In this document: positions 62,149 to 64,000 of the stretch, piece by piece
Numbering within the stretch: position 1 is the stretch's first letter
Layout: every line of letters starts with the position of its first letter
Source: Chrysosporum bergii ANA360D
Lineage (GTDB): Bacteria; Cyanobacteriota; Cyanobacteriia; Cyanobacteriales; Nostocaceae
NCBI RefSeq assembly: GCF_029891735.1
Contig: NZ_JANQDH010000032.1
Location: 1-64,000, forward strand
DNA: 64,000 nucleotides
Reading direction: 5' to 3'
Position numbers and translations under genes: made by a program
Notes under the pieces: generated by a model
Databases searched by the model: none
What the model was told of the DNA's origin: nothing
The model's input: the letters and a program-made list of their open reading frames with translations, nothing else

Positions 62149-62247
62149 CAGATCATATTACCAAAAAATTGAATCACATGAAAAATAAAATTTCCATTAT
62201 TAGGTAAAAAATATATAAAACCAGAACCACAAACCAACCCATCAACC

Positions 62248-62295
62248 AGTCGGTTTTAACCGACTTTAGCTATTAGACAGGGAATTTATTCCCTG
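62248..62295 (-). repeat. Double-palindrome REP, inverted third copy with compensatory change
   Basis: In the opposite orientation: AGTCGGTT-TT-AACCGACT (62248-62265) and CAGGGAAT-TT-ATTCCCTG (62278-62295). Relative to the other copies the stem pair C-G is changed to G-C on both arms, so pairing is preserved. It is followed by an ACAAGCA palindrome at 62316-62332; the rest of 62333-62513 shows no gene. Confidence 0.75.
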
Positions 62296-62513
62296 GCTGC
62301 ATGATAAATCATTAACAAGCAAGATGCTTGTGTTACCAGACCGGCGATCAAACCCCCACCCCACACATACTCTGCGCCTGGGGCTTGAGCGCGATCGCTT
62401 TTATAATCTGCTTTCTTTTTATATCGCTTAAACGCATTATAAACGCATTTATTATCGCTTAATCGTTACTGAAATTCCAAATTATTGTGACATCGGATAA
62501 GGCGCAATGTGGG

Positions 62514-63071
62514 TTATAAACTCAACCAGCTAAAGACCTCTTGAACAGTAATATTTAATTCAATTCCGGTGATAACCGGCAAGTAATCGTTATTTTTCAG
62601 TTCCTTAACCCGGCGATCGCTATCTACTACCAAAATACTTTCATCGTCACTATCAACCAACCAACCTAACTCAGTTCCATACTCAGCACAGTGTAGTAAT
62701 TTGCTGAGAACTTGTTTATATTTCTGTTCGGGAGAGAGAATTTCAATTACCCAATCTGGATGAATTTCAAACCGATTAGCGATGCGTCCTGATGGTAACT
62801 TAGGGATTCGCTCCCAACGAAATACCGCTATATCTGGAACAATTGCCAATCCACTAAAAATACAGCGAAGTTCTGGAAAGGCTTTGGCAATTTTCTGAGG
62901 TTTAGTAATTTGATTAATAGTTTCGCATAGATCAATTTGAAGTTGGCTATGTTGCCCTTGAGGCATTGGTTTCTGTATAATTTGTCCATGTATAAATTCA
63001 GAAGCTGGTTCTGTCTCTGGCAATTGCAAAAATTCTTCTATATTTGTCGGTTGAATTGCTGCAATAGTCAT
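62514..63071 (-). CDS. Uma2 family (DUF820) endonuclease-like protein
   Basis: PD-(D/E)XK-fold protein of 185 residues. Typical elements: FLQLPETEPASEFIHGQI, PDIAVFRWERIP, DWVIEILSPEQKYKQVLSKL with the expected catalytic Glu, then LGWLVDSDDESILVV. Compare the paralog at 20.1 kb, which has Gln at the same position. I start at MTIAAIQPT; an ATG six codons earlier exists. Function unproven. It lies 78 bp downstream of the glycosyltransferase gene, with an AGCAAGTAGGATGCTTGC palindrome between them. Confidence 0.82.
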   Translation of the reverse strand: MTIAAIQPTNIEEFLQLPETEPASEFIHGQIIQKPMPQGQHSQLQIDLCETINQITKPQKIAKAFPELRCIFSGLAIVPDIAVFRWERIPKLPSGRIANRFEIHPDWVIEILSPEQKYKQVLSKLLHCAEYGTELGWLVDSDDESILVVDSDRRVKELKNNDYLPVITGIELNITVQEVFSWLSL

Positions 63072-63149
63072 AGCTTTATGTTTTCTCAAACTTCTTTAAT
63101 TTTAACAGCGAATGACACTTTAGCAAGTAGGATGCTTGCGTTACAAATT

Positions 63150-63872
63150 TTACCGACGATACCAACTGCGAAGGCGCTGGGGTGAAACACCGAGTAAATA
63201 ACCAATAATCACTATTTGATTGAGTAGGGTGGTGTGGAATACTCCTTTTTTTAACCATCTCCGGGCAGATGTGATTACTGGTACTGGAATAATAGTAATT
63301 TTACCAATAGCCTTTAACCGCATCATGATTTCCAAGTCTTCCATAATCGGTAATTCTGGAAAATAGCCAACTTTTTGGAACACTTCTTTAGTTAGAAATA
63401 TTGCTTGATCGCCGTAGGGCATTTGACAAAAACGCGATCGCCAGTATACTCCCTTTTCTACCCATCTTAATGTCCACAGTGAGGCATCAATCCGCAAAGC
63501 AAAAGCTCCTGCTACTATTCCCGGTGCTTGGAGTGCAGCGCGAATCATGTCATCAAACTGAGAGGGTAGACGTGTATCAGCGTGGAGAAATAGCAGGATG
63601 TCACCCCTTGCAGCCTCAGCACCTGCATTCATTTGAGCAGCACGACCGGGAGCAGATAAAATGACTTTCACCCCCAATGACTGGGCTATACTCACAGTGT
63701 GGTCTTGTGAGTCACCATCCACCACGATTAATTCTATATTTCTACTGGGTTGAGTGCCAGCGATGGCAGCTTTAATATTTTCTGCTTCGTTGCGGGTGGG
63801 GATAATAATAGAAATTTTCTTCTCAGCTTCAATTAGGAGATGTACATTATCTGGCATTACTTCCATTTCCAT
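63150..63872 (-). CDS. Family 2 glycosyltransferase (TIGR04283 type)
   Basis: A GT-A fold glycosyltransferase of 240 residues. Nucleotide-sugar binding is shown by ISIIIPTRNEAENIKAAI near 20-37, VVDGDSQDHT near 54-63 and the metal DxD-like LFLHADTRLP near 94-103. The C-terminal ELPIMEDLEIMMRLKAIGKI holds the acceptor-activating acidic ED. The overall pattern fits TIGR04283, annotated as arsenosugar-biosynthesis-linked, but no companion gene is visible here. The first 18 residues (MEMEVMPDNVHLLIEAEK) may be leader; later starts are possible. Confidence 0.82.
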   Translation of the reverse strand: MEMEVMPDNVHLLIEAEKKISIIIPTRNEAENIKAAIAGTQPSRNIELIVVDGDSQDHTVSIAQSLGVKVILSAPGRAAQMNAGAEAARGDILLFLHADTRLPSQFDDMIRAALQAPGIVAGAFALRIDASLWTLRWVEKGVYWRSRFCQMPYGDQAIFLTKEVFQKVGYFPELPIMEDLEIMMRLKAIGKITIIPVPVITSARRWLKKGVFHTTLLNQIVIIGYLLGVSPQRLRSWYRR

Positions 63873-64000
63873 AACCTCACTGTTAAACTCATTGGCGACT
63901 CCTCATATGATTTCCTGAAGACGGACATCAACACCATGGATTAAAACCTTTCTACGACACTTTGGACACCCAACCACGTGTTACTTACAAATGTAGAATG
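63873..64000. other. Right window end, no gene seen
   Basis: 128 bp upstream of the glycosyltransferase gene. No ORF or palindrome of note; it probably contains that gene's promoter. Confidence 0.4.

Overview
The window comes from a cyanobacterium, most likely a filamentous, heterocyst-forming type related to Anabaena or Nostoc. It carries photosystem genes (psaC, psbY) and an NDH-1 maturation factor of the CRR6 family. It also has cyanobacterium-restricted families (TIGR02652, DUF6464, DUF3685, DUF3110, DUF6335), many GCGATCGC (HIP1) sites, seven-base tandem repeats, and a dense population of short palindromic repeats. Genus-level placement is inference only.

Layout. 1-3.3 kb: a 3'-truncated ornithine/lysine decarboxylase-like gene behind a textbook Pho box, then folP and tpiA. 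3.3-9 kb: a DUF697 GTPase, an SRPBCC protein and the tldD/pmbA protease pair. 9-13.7 kb: pyrB, then a DgcN-DgcA-like D-glutamate salvage pair divergent from a DUF1537 kinase. 13.8-16 kb: minCDE. 16-26.8 kb: a secreted unknown protein, fmt, psaC, map, a gamma carbonic anhydrase, psbY, folC and a sugar-binding lipoprotein. 26.9-32 kb: the pilMNOQ type IV pilus operon. 32.4-38.7 kb: HU, cobD, an FAD oxidoreductase, a DUF3685 pseudo-receiver, a furC/perR-like gene and CRR6. 38.7-44 kb: a second perfect Pho box, a repeat array, a structured leader and a 1433-residue secreted protein (DUF4347, seven SBBP repeats, Calx-beta, RTX). 44-50 kb: a WD40 protein and a small group of DUF6335, DUF2267, DJ-1/PfpI and cupin genes. 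50-55.7 kb: tamB. 56-64 kb: murQ, exoD, a sucrase/ferredoxin-like protein, an ABC exporter, an IS200-type TnpA flanked by palindromic repeats, Uma2 and a glycosyltransferase.

How parts fit together. Several genes bear on wall and envelope turnover: murQ and the DgcN/DgcA pair (muramic acid and D-Glu recovery), minCDE (division site), tamB and pilMNOQ (envelope assembly). Two four-unit Pho boxes predict phosphate control of the decarboxylase-like gene and of the giant secreted protein.

The most unusual content is the repeat biology. There is a roughly 100-bp MITE-like family with TATAGCA ends, of which five members are recognisable. There are several palindrome families, a 38-bp REP array, and double-palindrome repeats flanking a TnpA, one of which shows a compensatory stem change. 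There are also four 3' relics of IS200/IS605 tnpB genes. I found no tRNA, rRNA or CRISPR array. All functional calls come from reading the sequence, without database searches.
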